In this document: positions 46,993-59,722 of the stretch, one piece after another | Position numbering within the stretch: the stretch's first letter is position 1 | How the letters are laid out: each line of letters begins with the position of its first letter | Source of the DNA: Pseudoroseomonas cervicalis | GTDB lineage: Bacteria > Pseudomonadota > Alphaproteobacteria > Acetobacterales > Acetobacteraceae | Reading direction: 5' to 3' | NCBI RefSeq assembly: GCF_030818485.1 | Contig: NZ_JAUTAJ010000004.1 | Span: 3,511,501 to 3,575,500, forward strand | Length of the DNA: 64,000 nucleotides | Notes under the pieces: generated by a model | Databases searched by the model: none | Seen by the model: the letters and a program-made list of their open reading frames with translations, nothing else | Told to the model about the DNA's origin: nothing | Program-made: the position numbers and the translations under genes

Positions 46993-47661
46993 ATGGCGCA
47001 GGATCTCTCCACCCAGGCCGGCCGCCGCGCGGCCTGGCTGAACAGCCTGTTCGTCGACCACGCCGTGCTGCGGCTGGGCTGGCGCAACTGGGGCGTGGTG
47101 GCGCCCGGCCGCTTCTACCGCTCCAACCACCCGAGCCCCTGGCAGATGCGCCGCGCCGTGCGCGCCGTCGGCATCCGCAGCATCGTCAATCTGCGCGGCC
47201 ACCGGGAGAGCTGCGGCTCCGACGCGCTGGGCCGCGCCATGGCGGCCGAGCTCGGGCTGGAGCATGTCGACGCGCCGCTGGAAAGCCGCGGCGCGCCGCA
47301 CAAGGACCGGCTGCTGCGCCTGGCCGGGATCTTCCGCGACCTGCCCGAGCCGGTGCTGATCCACTGCAAATCCGGCGCCGACCGCACCGGCCTCGCCGCC
47401 GGGGTCTGGCTGCTGCTGCAGGGCCGCCCCGTGGAGGAGGCGATGCGCCAGCTCTCCTGGCGGCATGGCCATGTCTCGGCCAGCAAGACCGGCATCCTCG
47501 ACGCCTTCTTCCGGGATTACGCTGCCTTCCAGAAGGCCAACGGGCCGAAGCCCTTCCTGGACTGGCTGCGCGAGGATTACGACGAGGACCGGCTGCGCCA
47601 GAGCTTCCGCAGCCGCGCCTGGGCCGACCGGCTGGTCGACGGCATCCTGCGCCGCGAATAG
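46993..47661 (+). CDS. Tyrosine/dual-specificity phosphatase-like protein
   Basis: This is a cytoplasmic protein of 222 residues. The P-loop is IHCKSGADRTG with nucleophile C125 and R131 (C-x5-R). GVVAPGRFYRSNHPSPWQMRRAVRAVGIRSIVNLRG upstream is typical of the bacterial DSP-like/Siw14-like group, whose members act on phosphotyrosine, inositol pyrophosphates or other phosphate esters. A general acid Asp is not obvious. It is alone between the receptor gene and a convergent Bug gene. Confidence 0.88.
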   Translation: MAQDLSTQAGRRAAWLNSLFVDHAVLRLGWRNWGVVAPGRFYRSNHPSPWQMRRAVRAVGIRSIVNLRGHRESCGSDALGRAMAAELGLEHVDAPLESRGAPHKDRLLRLAGIFRDLPEPVLIHCKSGADRTGLAAGVWLLLQGRPVEEAMRQLSWRHGHVSASKTGILDAFFRDYAAFQKANGPKPFLDWLREDYDEDRLRQSFRSRAWADRLVDGILRRE

Positions 47662-47706
47662 GCTGCGCCGCCGCCCCGTGCCCGGGGCCGCGGCGCGCCC
47701 TGTCGC

Positions 47707-48702
47707 TCAGTCGGCGCGGGCGCCGGAGGCCTGCACGGCGGCCTGCCACATCGGCCGCTCCGCCTTGCCGCGGGCGATGGCGTCCTCCGGCGTCGACCAG
47801 AGCGGCGTGCCGCCGGCCTGCAGGAAACGCTGCTTCAGCCCCTCATCCGCGGTGATCTCGCGCAGCGCCGCGTTCATCCGGTCGATGATCGGGCGCGGCG
47901 TGCCGGCGGGGGCGACAAAGGCGCCCCAGGAGGTGATGACGAAATCCTCCACCCCGGCCTCGGCCATGGTCGGCACCTCCGGCAGGCTCGGCCAGCGCTG
48001 CGCGCCGGTCACGGCGAGCGCCCGCATCCGCCCCTCCTGGATCACCGGCACATAGGAGGCGAGGTTGTCGATGGCGAAGGTGACATCGCCCGCCAGCATC
48101 GCCGGGATGGTCTGCGCCGCGCCGCGGAAGGGCACATGCGTCGCGTCCAGCCGCAGCCGGTTGCGGAAGATCTCGCCCGAGAGATGCGGCGTGGTGCCGA
48201 CGCCGGGCGAGCCGAAGGAGGCGCCATTCGGCCGCTGCCGCACCCAGGCGATGAATTCCTGCAGCGTCCTGGCCGGCACATGCTGGGTCGAGACTACCAC
48301 GACATTGGGGAATTCCCAGGTCAGCGAGACCGGGGTGAAGTCGCGGTCGATGTCCCAGGGCATGCGGCTGTAGAGATATTGGTTGATCGAGAAATGCCCG
48401 ATCGTCGCCGCGCCGAAGGTGTAGCCATCGGGCGCCGATTTGGCGACGGCGTCCATGCCGATATTGCCGCCCGCGCCGGGCCGGTTCTCGATGATGAAAT
48501 TCTGCCCCAGCTTCTGGCTCAGCCGCTCGGAGAGCAGCCGGGTCAGCAGGTCGGTCGAGCCGGCCGGCGGATAGGGCACCACCATGCGCACCGGGCGCTC
48601 GGGCCATTGCCCCTGGGCGCGGGCGGCGCCCGGCAGCAGGGCCGGGGCGGTGAGGGCAGGCGCGGCCAGGGCAGCGCCCAGCAGGGCGCGGCGGGTGGTC
48701 AT
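47707..48702 (-). CDS. Tripartite tricarboxylate transporter (Bug) substrate-binding protein
   Basis: The product has 331 residues with the signal MTTRRALLGAALAAPALTAP, cut near ARAQ. Bug-family motifs are WPERPVRMVVPYPPAGSTDLLTRLL, NFIIENRPGAGGNIGMDAVAKSAPDGYT, and the VPFRGAAQTIPAMLAGDVTFAIDN loop. The start at 48702 has GGAGG six bases upstream, and CATAATAAA lies just before as a possible -10 region. Bug genes commonly occur as orphans without membrane subunits, as here, and the ligand is unknown. Confidence 0.93.
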   Translation of the reverse strand: MTTRRALLGAALAAPALTAPALLPGAARAQGQWPERPVRMVVPYPPAGSTDLLTRLLSERLSQKLGQNFIIENRPGAGGNIGMDAVAKSAPDGYTFGAATIGHFSINQYLYSRMPWDIDRDFTPVSLTWEFPNVVVVSTQHVPARTLQEFIAWVRQRPNGASFGSPGVGTTPHLSGEIFRNRLRLDATHVPFRGAAQTIPAMLAGDVTFAIDNLASYVPVIQEGRMRALAVTGAQRWPSLPEVPTMAEAGVEDFVITSWGAFVAPAGTPRPIIDRMNAALREITADEGLKQRFLQAGGTPLWSTPEDAIARGKAERPMWQAAVQASGARAD

Positions 48703-48793
48703 GACGATCCTCCATGTACTTTTATTATGGAGGAAGCATGCCCGAGCCCCCGGCACCGCGCCAGCCCGGGGCGGCGCCAGCCCGGGGGAACTC

Positions 48794-49720
48794 CTAGGGC
48801 CAGCGCACCTCGGGCGGCATCGACATCAGGATCGCCTCGGTGTTGCCGCCGGTCTTCAGCCCGAACAGCGTGCCGCGGTCATGCAGCAGGTTGAACTCGA
48901 CATAGCGGCCGCGGCGGACCAGCTGGTGCTCGCGCTCCGCCTCGGTCCAGCTCTCCTGCATGCGGCGGCGGATGATGGCGGGGTAGGCGGCCAGGAAGGC
49001 CTCGCCGACATCCCGGGTGAAGGCGAAATGCCGGTCGAGATTCTCGCCCTCCGGCTCGTCGCGGCCCAGCCAGTCATAGAAGATGCCGCCCAGCCCGCGC
49101 GGTTCTTTGCGGTGGGGCAGGAAGAAATACTCGTCGCACCAGGCCTTGAAGCGCGGATAGTAGGCCGGGTCGTGCCGGTCGCAGGCGGCCTGGAAGGCGG
49201 CATGGAAGGCGGCGCCATCGGCCAGCGACTCGGGCGCGTCCATCTGCATGGGGGTCAGGTCGCCGCCGCCGCCGAACCAGGCGCGGCGCGTGACGATGAA
49301 GCGCGTGTTCATATGCGCCGCCGGCACCCGCGGTGAGCGCATATGCGCCACCAGCGACACCCCGGTGGCCAGGAAGCGCGGATCCTCCTCGGCGCCCGGG
49401 ATCTGCCTGCGGAATTCCGGGCTGAACTCGCCCCAGACGGTGGAGACATTCACCCCCACCTTCTCGAACACCCGGCCGCGCATCACCGACATGACGCCGC
49501 CGCCGCCGCCCGGGCGCGCCCATTCGCTGCGCTGGAAGCGGCCGGCGGGCAGGGCGCCATGCGGGCCGCCCTGCAGGCTGTCCTCGATCGCCTCGAACTC
49601 GGCGCAGAGCCGGTCGCGCAGCGACTCGAACCAGGCGCGGGCCGGCCCGGCCAGGCGGTGCGGCGGCGGGGCTGTGGCCTGGCCGGCGGCGTCACTCTGG
49701 GGAAGGGCGGGCTCGGACAT
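48794..49720 (-). CDS. hemF: Oxygen-dependent coproporphyrinogen-III oxidase
   Basis: HemF uses O2 to decarboxylate coproporphyrinogen III to protoporphyrinogen IX. The 308 residues match the family. [27 protein letters not shown], then [21 protein letters not shown], then [24 protein letters not shown], and C-terminal [34 protein letters not shown] are all signatures. It is divergent from petABC, whose cytochromes need heme. The 331-bp gap between them may hold both promoters. Confidence 0.96.
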   Translation of the reverse strand: MSEPALPQSDAAGQATAPPPHRLAGPARAWFESLRDRLCAEFEAIEDSLQGGPHGALPAGRFQRSEWARPGGGGGVMSVMRGRVFEKVGVNVSTVWGEFSPEFRRQIPGAEEDPRFLATGVSLVAHMRSPRVPAAHMNTRFIVTRRAWFGGGGDLTPMQMDAPESLADGAAFHAAFQAACDRHDPAYYPRFKAWCDEYFFLPHRKEPRGLGGIFYDWLGRDEPEGENLDRHFAFTRDVGEAFLAAYPAIIRRRMQESWTEAEREHQLVRRGRYVEFNLLHDRGTLFGLKTGGNTEAILMSMPPEVRWP

Positions 49721-50051
49721 GGCGGGACCTGCTGGCGGAAGGGCGGGGGAAGGCGCTAGCCCGGCTGCCGCCGCGCCGCAACCGGGGCCGCCCCGCACCG
49801 CGCGCCCGTCCGCCCCGGGGAGGGGGCGGGGCCGCGTAACTGTGGCGCAACCGTACCGCAACCGGGCGGAAGTCACATCGCGTCGCCCCGCGGCGATTGC
49901 CACCCCGCAGGCGCTGCCCTTATATGGCGCCGGCGCATGGCGTTGCAGCGCGGCTTCGCGCATGCCCTGTGCCTCCGCATCTGCGGACAAGGATCAGCGG
50001 TCGGCCCGCCTGCCAGGACTCCGGGGCGGCCGCCAAAAGGGACGATGAGGC
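49721..50051. other. Divergent promoter region between hemF and petA
   Basis: No gene is seen in these 331 bp. The right part has one promoter-like pair (annotated). The segment 49840-49880 contains a repeated GCAACCG motif (GCGCAACCGTACCGCAACCG), which could be a direct-repeat operator of unknown protein. I see no FNR-type palindrome. Confidence 0.5.
49897..49926 (+). promoter_or_regulatory. Predicted promoter of petABC
   Basis: TTGCCA (49897-49902, 5 of 6) and TATATG (49921-49926, 4 of 6) are 18 nt apart, about 125 nt before the petA ATG. The -35 hexamer and spacer equal those predicted before the Ile-rich leader. Prediction by eye. Confidence 0.4.
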
Positions 50052-50636
50052 ATGGCCGATACGCTTGCGCCGAGCAGCTCCCCCAATGAGGGACACACCC
50101 ACGGGGGTGGCGACCATGGTCCCGAGGGGACCAAACGCGACTTCCTGAAACTCCTGGCGGGCTCCTTCGCGGCGGTCGGCGTGGGCGCGATCGTGTGGCC
50201 GTTCATCCATTCGATGAACCCGGCCAAGGACGTGCTGGCGCTGGCCAGCACCGATGTGCCGCTGTCGCACATCGCCGAGGGCCAGGCGGTCACCGTCATG
50301 TGGCGCGGCAAGCCCGTCTTCGTCCGCCACCGCACGGCGAACGAGATCCAGGAGGCCGAGGCCGTGCCGCTGGGCGAGCTGCGCGACCCGCAGCCGGACA
50401 GCGCGCGCGTGCAGCGCAAGCCCTGGCTCGTGGTGCTGGGTGTCTGCACCCATCTCGGCTGCGTGCCGCTCGGCCAGAAGCCGACCGATGCGCGCGGCGA
50501 TTTCGGCGGCTGGTTCTGCCCCTGCCACGGCAGCCACTACGACACTTCGGGCCGCATCCGCCGTGGCCCGGCGCCGTCCAATCTCGCGGTGCCGGAGTAC
50601 ACCTTCTCCTCCGACACCCAGATCCGCATCGGCTGA
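50052..50636 (+). CDS. petA: Ubiquinol-cytochrome c reductase Rieske iron-sulfur subunit
   Basis: The product has 194 residues. The N terminus is Gly/His-rich, then [26 protein letters not shown] is a twin-Arg-like uncleaved anchor (K-R here). The 2Fe-2S ligands are C132 and H134 in CTHLGC, and C156 and H159 in CPCHGSHYD, with C137 and C158 forming the disulfide. It takes electrons from quinol at the Qo site to cytochrome c1. It is the first gene of the bc1 operon, and petB follows after 12 nt. Confidence 0.97.
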   Translation: MADTLAPSSSPNEGHTHGGGDHGPEGTKRDFLKLLAGSFAAVGVGAIVWPFIHSMNPAKDVLALASTDVPLSHIAEGQAVTVMWRGKPVFVRHRTANEIQEAEAVPLGELRDPQPDSARVQRKPWLVVLGVCTHLGCVPLGQKPTDARGDFGGWFCPCHGSHYDTSGRIRRGPAPSNLAVPEYTFSSDTQIRIG

Positions 50637-50648
50637 GGACCGCACCCC

Positions 50649-51920
50649 ATGGCATCCGGCCTGCACGACAGCAGCTTCACTAACCCGGTGGTGCGTTGGA
50701 TCGACCAGCGCATGCCCGTGTTCACCATGATGCAGAAGGAGTACGGGACCTTCCCGACTCCGCGGAATTTCAACTACTTCTGGAATTTCGGCGCGCTGGC
50801 CATGATCAATCTGATGATCATGATCGCCACCGGCATCTTCCTGGCGATGAACTACACGGCGCACACCTCGCTCGCCTTCGAGAGCGTGGAGCGCATCATG
50901 CGCGACGTGAACTATGGCTGGCTGATCCGCTACGTTCACATGAACGGCGCCAGCATGTTCTTCATCGTCGTGCTCGTCCATGTCTGGCGCGGCATGTATT
51001 ACGGCTCCTACAAGGCGCCGCGCGAACTGCTCTGGATGCTGGGCGTCGTCATCTTCCTGCTGATGATGGCCACCGCCTTCATGGGCTATGTGCTGCCCTG
51101 GGGCCAGATGTCCTTCTGGGGCGCGACGGTCATCACCAACCTGTTCTCGGCCATCCCGCTGGTCGGCAACAGCATCGTGACGCTGCTCTGGGGCGGCTTC
51201 TCGGTCGACAACCCGACGCTGAACCGCTTCTTCAGCCTGCACTACCTGCTGCCCTTCGTGATCTTCGGCGTGGTGTTCCTGCACATCGCCGCGCTGCACA
51301 TCACCGGCTCGAACAACCCGCTGGGCATCGAGCCCAAGGGCCCGCAGGACACGCTGCCCTTCCATCCCTACTACACGATGAAGGACAGCGTCGGCATCGT
51401 CGTCTACTTCATCGTCTTCGCCTTCCTGGTGTTCTTCTCGCCGAACTATCTCGGCCACCCGGACAACTACATCCCGGCCAACCCGCTGGTGACGCCCGCG
51501 CATATCGTGCCGGAATGGTACTTCCTGCCCTTCTACGCGATCCTCCGCGCGGTCCCGAACAAGCTCGGCGGCGTGCTGATGATGTTCGGCTCCATCGCCA
51601 TCCTCTTCGTGCTGCCCTGGCTCGACCGCTCGCCGGTGCGCTCCATGCGCTTCCGCCCGATCGCGAAGTGGGCCTTCCTGCTCTGGACGGCGAACTTCTT
51701 CGTCCTGATGTGGGCGGGCGGCATGCCGGCCGAGGGCGTCTATGTGGTGATCTCGCGCCTGGCGACCGCCTACTACTTCGCCTACTTCCTGGTGATCCTG
51801 CCCCTGCTGGCGAAGATCGAGCGGCCGCTGCCGCTGCCCGAGAGCATCGCCAAGGCCGTGCTGCGCGGCGGTGGACCCCTGCCCGGCGCCGCCGCGGCCA
51901 AGCCGATGGAGAAGGCGTGA
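50649..51920 (+). CDS. petB: Cytochrome b of the bc1 complex
   Basis: This is the membrane core of complex III, 423 residues, full-length (b6 and subunit IV parts in one chain). [31 protein letters not shown] opens the fold. Heme His pairs lie in the helices around [25 protein letters not shown] and [23 protein letters not shown]. The Qo motif [18 protein letters not shown] is present with the PEWY sequence. Its stop shares one base with the cytochrome c1 start (TGATG). Confidence 0.97.
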   Translation: MASGLHDSSFTNPVVRWIDQRMPVFTMMQKEYGTFPTPRNFNYFWNFGALAMINLMIMIATGIFLAMNYTAHTSLAFESVERIMRDVNYGWLIRYVHMNGASMFFIVVLVHVWRGMYYGSYKAPRELLWMLGVVIFLLMMATAFMGYVLPWGQMSFWGATVITNLFSAIPLVGNSIVTLLWGGFSVDNPTLNRFFSLHYLLPFVIFGVVFLHIAALHITGSNNPLGIEPKGPQDTLPFHPYYTMKDSVGIVVYFIVFAFLVFFSPNYLGHPDNYIPANPLVTPAHIVPEWYFLPFYAILRAVPNKLGGVLMMFGSIAILFVLPWLDRSPVRSMRFRPIAKWAFLLWTANFFVLMWAGGMPAEGVYVVISRLATAYYFAYFLVILPLLAKIERPLPLPESIAKAVLRGGGPLPGAAAAKPMEKA

Positions 51921-52702
51921 TGCCTGTTCGCACCCTGAAAGCGGCGGCCCTCGCGGCCGCCCTGTCCCTGGGCCTGATGGCGGCGCCCCCGGCCCAGGCG
52001 GCGGAAGGCAGCATCCATATCCCCGACACCCGCTTCTCCTTCGACGGGCTGTTCGGCACCTTCGACCGCGGCGAGCTGCAGCGCGGCTTCCAGGTCTATA
52101 AGGAAGTCTGCTCGGCCTGCCATTCGATGCGGCTGCTCTCCTACCGCAACCTGCGCGACATCGGCCTCTCCGAGGCCGAGGTGGCGGCGATCGCGGCCTC
52201 CTACCAGATCCAGGACGGCCCGAACGACAATGGCGAGATGTTCGAGCGCCCGGGCCGCGCCTCGGACCGCTTCCGCCGTCCCTTCGCCAATGACGCCGCC
52301 GCGCGCGCCGCCAACAATGGCGCCCTGCCGCCGGACCTGTCGGTGATCACCAAGGCCCGCGTCGGCGGCGCCGACTACATCCATGCCCTGCTGATGGGCT
52401 ATGAGGATCCGCCGCCGGCCGGCGTGACCGTCATGGAGGGCATGCACTACAACAAGTATTTCCCGGGCCATCAGATCGCCATGGCGGCGCCGATCAACTC
52501 GGACGGCCAGGTGACCTATGCCGATGGCACGCGCGCCACGGTCGACCAGATGACCCGCGACGTCTCCGCCTTCCTCACCTGGGCGGCGGAGCCGGAGCTG
52601 GAGACCCGCCGCTCCATGGGCGTGCGCGTGATCCTGTTCCTGATCATCCTGGGCGGCCTGACCTATGCGGTGAAGCGCAAGGTCTGGGCGAACGTCCACT
52701 GA
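51920..52702 (+). CDS. petC: Cytochrome c1 of the bc1 complex
   Basis: The product has 260 residues. The signal peptide ([22 protein letters not shown]) leads to a periplasmic domain with the heme site C64-SA-C67-H68 (VCSACHSMRLLSYRNL). The likely axial Met is in HQIAMAAPI. A single C-terminal helix (VRVILFLIILGGLTYAVKRKVW) anchors it. It passes electrons to a soluble or membrane cytochrome c. A terminator 46 nt after the stop ends the operon. Confidence 0.97.
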   Translation: MPVRTLKAAALAAALSLGLMAAPPAQAAEGSIHIPDTRFSFDGLFGTFDRGELQRGFQVYKEVCSACHSMRLLSYRNLRDIGLSEAEVAAIAASYQIQDGPNDNGEMFERPGRASDRFRRPFANDAAARAANNGALPPDLSVITKARVGGADYIHALLMGYEDPPPAGVTVMEGMHYNKYFPGHQIAMAAPINSDGQVTYADGTRATVDQMTRDVSAFLTWAAEPELETRRSMGVRVILFLIILGGLTYAVKRKVWANVH

Positions 52703-52747
52703 CACGGCGCCGGCCGGGCCCCGCCCGGCCGATCGCCCCGGAACGCA

Positions 52748-52773
52748 GGGCCGCCCCTCGGGGCGGCCCTTTG
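52748..52773 (+). terminator. Rho-independent terminator of petABC
   Basis: A 9-bp stem GGGCCGCCC/GGGCGGCCC with a CTCG loop is followed by TTTG. The T-run is short. It lies 46 nt after petC and before mtnP. Confidence 0.7.
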
Positions 52774-52841
52774 TGGTTTCGGGCGATTCTCCTGTATGGG
52801 GCGGCCATCCTTCCTCTCTTCCCGTTCCGGGGGTGACCTGC

Positions 52842-53726
52842 ATGAGCGAGACCATCGAACCCGTCATCGGCCTGATCGGCGGCTCCGGCCTCTACGATAT
52901 CGACGGCCTCGAGGACCGCGAGTGGAAGCGGGTCGAGAGCCCCTGGGGCGAGGCCTCGGACGAGCTCCTCTTCGGCCGGCTGGCCGGGGTGAAATGCGTC
53001 TTCCTGCCGCGCCATGGCCGTGGCCACCGGGTGCCGCCCTCGGCGCTGAACTACCGCGCCAATATCGACGTGCTGAAGCGCGCCGGGGTGACCGAGATCC
53101 TCTCCCTCTCCGCCGTCGGCTCGCTGAATGGCGATCTGCCGCCGGGCACCTTCGTCATCGTCGACCAGTTCATCGACCGCACCTTCGCCCGGCAGAAGAG
53201 CTTCTTCGAGACCGGCTGCGTCGCGCATGTCTCGGTCGCCCACCCGGTCTGCCCGCGCCTTGGCGACGCGGCGGAGGAGGCGGCGCGCCAGATCGGCCTG
53301 AAGCACAAGCGCGGCGGCACCTATTTGGTGATGGAGGGGCCGCAATTCTCCACCAAGGCGGAGAGCGAGCTGTACCGCGCCTGGGGCTGCGACGTGATCG
53401 GCATGACCAACATGCCGGAGGCCAAGCTCGCCCGCGAGGCGGAGCTCTGCTACGCGACCATCGCCATGGTCACCGATTTCGATTGCTGGCACCCCGACCA
53501 TGACGCGGTGACGGTGGATGCGGTGGTGAAGGTGATGCACGCCAATGCCGACCGCGCCAAGGCGCTGGTGAAGACGCTGGTGCCGATGCTGGGCGCGCCG
53601 CGCGGCGCCTGCCCGGCCGGCTGCGACCGGGCGCTGGAATACGCCATCGTCACGCCGAAGGAGCTGCGCGACCCGGCGCTGGTGGCGAAGCTGGACGCCG
53701 TGGCCGGCCGCGTCATCCATCGCTGA
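52842..53726 (+). CDS. mtnP: S-methyl-5'-thioadenosine phosphorylase
   Basis: MtnP cleaves methylthioadenosine with phosphate into adenine and methylthioribose-1-phosphate. The 294 residues have the phosphate-binding IGLIGGSGLYDIDGLED, then LPRHGRGHRVPPSALNYRANI, and the purine-site loop GTYLVMEGPQFSTKAESELYRAWGCDVIGMTNMPEAKLAREAELCYA. Substrate preference for MTA over purine nucleosides is inferred from these signatures. The 3' end overlaps the convergent RNA ligase-like gene by 14 bp. Confidence 0.94.
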   Translation: MSETIEPVIGLIGGSGLYDIDGLEDREWKRVESPWGEASDELLFGRLAGVKCVFLPRHGRGHRVPPSALNYRANIDVLKRAGVTEILSLSAVGSLNGDLPPGTFVIVDQFIDRTFARQKSFFETGCVAHVSVAHPVCPRLGDAAEEAARQIGLKHKRGGTYLVMEGPQFSTKAESELYRAWGCDVIGMTNMPEAKLAREAELCYATIAMVTDFDCWHPDHDAVTVDAVVKVMHANADRAKALVKTLVPMLGAPRGACPAGCDRALEYAIVTPKELRDPALVAKLDAVAGRVIHR

Positions 53727-54270
53727 GCGGCGGGGGCGGGGGCGCTGCCTCCGCCCCGGTTCCGCCGAAGCCGAAGCGCGCGGCCGCCTCCCAGGGGCCG
53801 CCGCGGTAATGCCAGAGGCACAGCGCCTCGCCGCGCCCCTGCCAGGGGGTGAAATCGCGCTGCAGCGCCGCCAGCAGGCTGCGCGCCGCCTCCGGCGTCA
53901 CCTTGTTCTGCACCGTCACATGCGGGCGGAAGCCCTTGGCGTCCTGCGGCGTCAGCCAGGGGCGCCAATCCCGCGCCAGCTCTTCTCTCAGCGCCATCAG
54001 CGCTGTGCTCTCCACGCTGTAGGCGGTGCCGCGGCCCAGGCTGCGCAGCCCGGCGAAGCGCAGCGCCGGCATCGGCGTGGCGGCCGCCAGCGCCGCCAGC
54101 CTGTCCTCCACCGCCGCCCGCTCCGCCCCTGGCAGGGCGTGGAACAGCGTCAGATGGGCGGAAAGAACATTGCGCCCGGGCGGGAAATGGGCGCGGCGCA
54201 GCGCCTCCAGCCGGGCGAAGCTCGTCGCGTCCAGCGCCAGGGTCAGGATCAGCGGGGCGGCGTCGTCCAT
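53713..54270 (-). CDS. 2'-5' RNA ligase family (2H phosphoesterase) protein
   Basis: The product has 185 residues. Two His-x-Thr motifs, HLTLFHAL at about 39-46 and HVTVQNKV at about 118-125, define the 2H phosphoesterase fold. Related proteins are 2'-5' RNA ligases (ThpR) or cyclic phosphodiesterases. The upstream frame stays open, but the ATG at 54268-54270 begins the conserved part. It is divergent from lysA. Confidence 0.85.
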   Translation of the reverse strand: MDDAAPLILTLALDATSFARLEALRRAHFPPGRNVLSAHLTLFHALPGAERAAVEDRLAALAAATPMPALRFAGLRSLGRGTAYSVESTALMALREELARDWRPWLTPQDAKGFRPHVTVQNKVTPEAARSLLAALQRDFTPWQGRGEALCLWHYRGGPWEAAARFGFGGTGAEAAPPPPPLSDG

Positions 54271-54354
54271 GCGCAGAGGATGGGGCGGAAGCGCCGTCCC
54301 GCCAGGGATGGATCCGCGCTTCAATCGGCGCGGTGCGCACCCTAATATGAGGGG

Positions 54355-55694
54355 ATGGCCGTTCCGTCCCCCCTCGCGCCGCATGGCGCCGATCCCGCCT
54401 TCGCCGACCTGATCGCCGCCCGCCCGGCGCTGTCGCTGCACGCCCATGACGGGCTGCTGATGGAGGAGGTGCCGCTCGCCCGCATCGCGCGGGAAGTGGG
54501 GACCCCCACCTGGGTCTATTCGGCGAACACGCTGCGCCGCCGCTACCGCGCGCTGCGCGACGCGCTGCGGGGTGCCGGGCTCGAGGCCAGCATCCACTAC
54601 GCCACCAAGGCCAATGACAACCAGGCGGTGCTGCGCGTGCTGGGCGCCGAGGGCGCCGGCGCCGACATCGTCAGCATGGGCGAGCTGCGCGCCACCATGG
54701 CCGCCGGCATCCCGGCCGGCGCGACGGTGTTCTCCGGCGTCGGCAAGAAGCCGGAAGAAATCCGCTTCGCCCTGGCGCAGGGCATCTTCCAGCTAAATGC
54801 GGAAAGCGTGGAGGAGATCGACATGATCGCCGCCATCGCCGCCGAGCTCGGGGTCCGCGCGCCGGTGGCGCTGCGCGTCAACCCGGATGTGGACGCCAAG
54901 ACCCACGCCAAGATCACCACGGGCAAGGCCGAGAACAAGTTCGGCATCGCCTATGAGGATGCGCTGCCGCTCTATGCCCGCATGGCGGCGCTGCCCTCGA
55001 TCCGCCCGATCGGCATCGCCACCCATATCGGCAGCCAGATCACCGAGGGCGTGGCGCCCTTCCGCGCCGCCTATGCGCGGCTGGCCGAGATGGTGCAGGC
55101 GATCCGCGCCCAGGGCCTGCCGATCGAGCGGGTCGATTGCGGCGGCGGCCTCGGCATCCCCTATCGCGACGAGGTGGCGCCGCCGCCCGAGGCGCTGGCC
55201 GGCGCCATCCAGGCGACGCTGGGCGGGCTCGGCCTGCCGGTGATGCTGGAGCCGGGGCGCTGGATCGCGGGGCCCGCCGGGGTGCTGCTGGCCTCCATCG
55301 TGCTGCAGAAGCAGGGGCGTGGCCGCCGCTTCCTGGTGGCGGACGCCGCCATGAACGACCTGGTCCGCCCCGCCATGTACGAGGCCTGGCATGGCATCCT
55401 GCCGCTGGACCCGAAGCGCCACGCGGCGCCGCTGGCCCCGGCCGATATCGTCGGCCCGGTCTGCGAGAGCGGCGACACCTTCGCCCGTGGCCGCGCCATG
55501 CCCGACATGGCTCCCGGCGATTTCATCGCGTTTTTAGATGCCGGTGCCTATGGTGCGGTGATGAGCAGCACGTACAACGCCCGCCCGCTGGCGGCCGAGG
55601 TGCTGGTGGATGGCAGCCGCCACGCCGTCGTGCGCCCCCGGCAGACGCCTGAGGACCTCCTGGCGCATCAGCGCCTGCCGGAGTGGCTGACCGC

Positions 55695-55698
<4 letters not shown>
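54355..55698 (+). CDS. lysA: Diaminopimelate decarboxylase
   Basis: LysA converts meso-diaminopimelate to lysine. The 447-residue PLP enzyme has the cofactor Lys K85 in IHYATKANDNQAVLRVL, GADIVSMGELRATMAAGIP, the glycine-rich phosphate site VDCGGGLGIPY, and the C-terminal active-site CESGDTFARGR. It is the last step of lysine synthesis in the cytoplasm. The stop overlaps the start of the DUF4175 gene (ATGA), a pairing common in this group. Confidence 0.96.
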
Positions 55699-58298
<2,600 letters not shown>

Positions 58299-58319
58299 GC
58301 CGGCGCGGCCGCGCCGCCG

Positions 58320-59336
58320 CTAGGGCCAGCGCAGCTCCGGCAGCCGCAGCAGGTTCAGCCGCGCCACCGACAGGGTGCGGTTCTCCAGCGCGGCCGGCAC
58401 CTCCAGCTGCGGCGGGCCGCCGGCCGGGTCGGGCCGCTGCATCAGCGGCAGCAGGCCGCGCGCCAGGGTGGCGTTGCGCGCGCCCAGGCTGCCCGATTGC
58501 ACCAGCGCATCCAGCAGCCGCTCCGCCCCCGCCAGGCGCAGCGTGCCGGCGCCGGCCGGCTGCAGCGCCGCATCCAGCGCCAGGGTGGCGGCGGCGCTGG
58601 CGGCGGCGCCACCCCAGCGCAGCGTCAGCCCGCGCAGCTCCAGCGCGCCGCCGGCATCGCGCCAGGCGGCGGCGCGGCGCGCCAGGTCGGGGCCGGGCGG
58701 CAGCGGGCCGGTCAGCGCGGCATCCAGCGTCGCCGCCTCGATCCGCTGGCCGAGCGGCGTCGGCGCCGGCAGCACCAGCCCGGTCGCCGCCAGCTGCACG
58801 GCGCGCGGGTCGCCGCCGGGCAGCAGCGTGCCGTCCAGCCGCGCCACTTCCAGCATCTGGCCGGGCGGGCCCAGGCGCAGCGCCTCGGCCAGCAGCGGCA
58901 CGCCCTGAAGCGGCGCGCGCAGCGGGATCTCGGCTTCCACCCGGGCGGCGCTGTAGGGCAGGTCGATGGGGCCCAGGCGCAGCGCCTGGGCGCCGCCGGG
59001 CTCCAGCCGCAGCCGGTCCCAGGCCTCGGCGTGCAGCGACAGGCGCAGGGCCTCGGCCTGCCAGGACAGGCCCTCGGGCAGGGCCAGGCGCGGCTCGGGC
59101 AGGGTGACGCTGGCGGCCAGCGGCCAGCCGCCGCGGCGCGGCGGGCCATGGGCGATCTGCCAGCCCTCGGCGCGGCGGGCCTCGGCCCAGCGCAGCGCCT
59201 CCTGCTCCAGCCGGTCGGTGATCAGGTACCAGGCCAGGCCATGCAGCGCGGCCAGCAGCAGGACCAGCCCGGCCAGCAGGCGGGGCAGGCGGCGGCGGCG
59301 CGGCGGCTCGGCGCGCGCGCGGATGCGGTCGGTCAT
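58320..59336 (-). CDS. DUF2125 domain-containing protein
   Basis: The product has 338 residues. An Arg-rich N terminus and one signal-anchor helix (LPRLLAGLVLLLAALHGLAWYLI) lead to a beta-rich extracytoplasmic part with RLEQEALRWAEARRAEGWQIAHGPPRRGGWPLAASVTLPEPRL, typical of DUF2125. The family is alphaproteobacterial and of unknown role. It converges on the DUF4175 gene, 21 bp away. Its upstream region carries the DnaA box in a hairpin. Confidence 0.87.
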   Translation of the reverse strand: MTDRIRARAEPPRRRRLPRLLAGLVLLLAALHGLAWYLITDRLEQEALRWAEARRAEGWQIAHGPPRRGGWPLAASVTLPEPRLALPEGLSWQAEALRLSLHAEAWDRLRLEPGGAQALRLGPIDLPYSAARVEAEIPLRAPLQGVPLLAEALRLGPPGQMLEVARLDGTLLPGGDPRAVQLAATGLVLPAPTPLGQRIEAATLDAALTGPLPPGPDLARRAAAWRDAGGALELRGLTLRWGGAAASAAATLALDAALQPAGAGTLRLAGAERLLDALVQSGSLGARNATLARGLLPLMQRPDPAGGPPQLEVPAALENRTLSVARLNLLRLPELRWP

Positions 59337-59722
59337 GCGGCGGAGGCTAGCCCGGTTGCTGCGCTGCGGAAACCGGGGGCGGGCCCGGGGCGCCGCGCGG
59401 GCCGCGGCCGGGGGGAGCGCAAGCGAAGCGGAGCGTCGCCGATTCGCCCCGCCTCGCAGCGGGGGCTGGGGCGGTTTTCCGCAGAGTTATCCACACGAAA
59501 TCCCCAGCCCCTGCGCGGCGGCGGGGGCGATGTCCGGCGGGCTGGCAAGGGGGATTCTGCCGCTCCCGCCATGCTTGCGCGGAAGCTGATGAAAAACAGT
59601 CACTTGCAGGTTCCCTCGGCGAATCGGAACCGGTGACGTGACCGTGCCGTGACGGCAAAAAGGCAATGCCCGCAGGGGCTTGGGGCGCGTTGCTGGCAGG
59701 GGGTGGAGCCGCGGCCGGCTCC
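59337..59722. other. Intergenic region with DnaA boxes upstream of the DUF2125 gene
   Basis: No gene is seen in these 386 bp. They hold a perfect DnaA box inside an inverted repeat (59462-59511). Further on, GGTTCC and GGAACC about 16 nt apart form another small inverted repeat around 59610-59632, followed by three close GTGAC-type motifs. A second perfect DnaA box lies just inside the end of plsC. Confidence 0.6.
59462..59511. promoter_or_regulatory. Perfect inverted repeat with a DnaA box in its loop
   Basis: GGGGCTGGGG (59462-59471) pairs perfectly with CCCCAGCCCC (59502-59511). The 30-nt loop contains TTATCCACA at 59487-59495, the exact DnaA box consensus. It lies about 150 bp upstream of the DUF2125 start. 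Confidence 0.6.
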
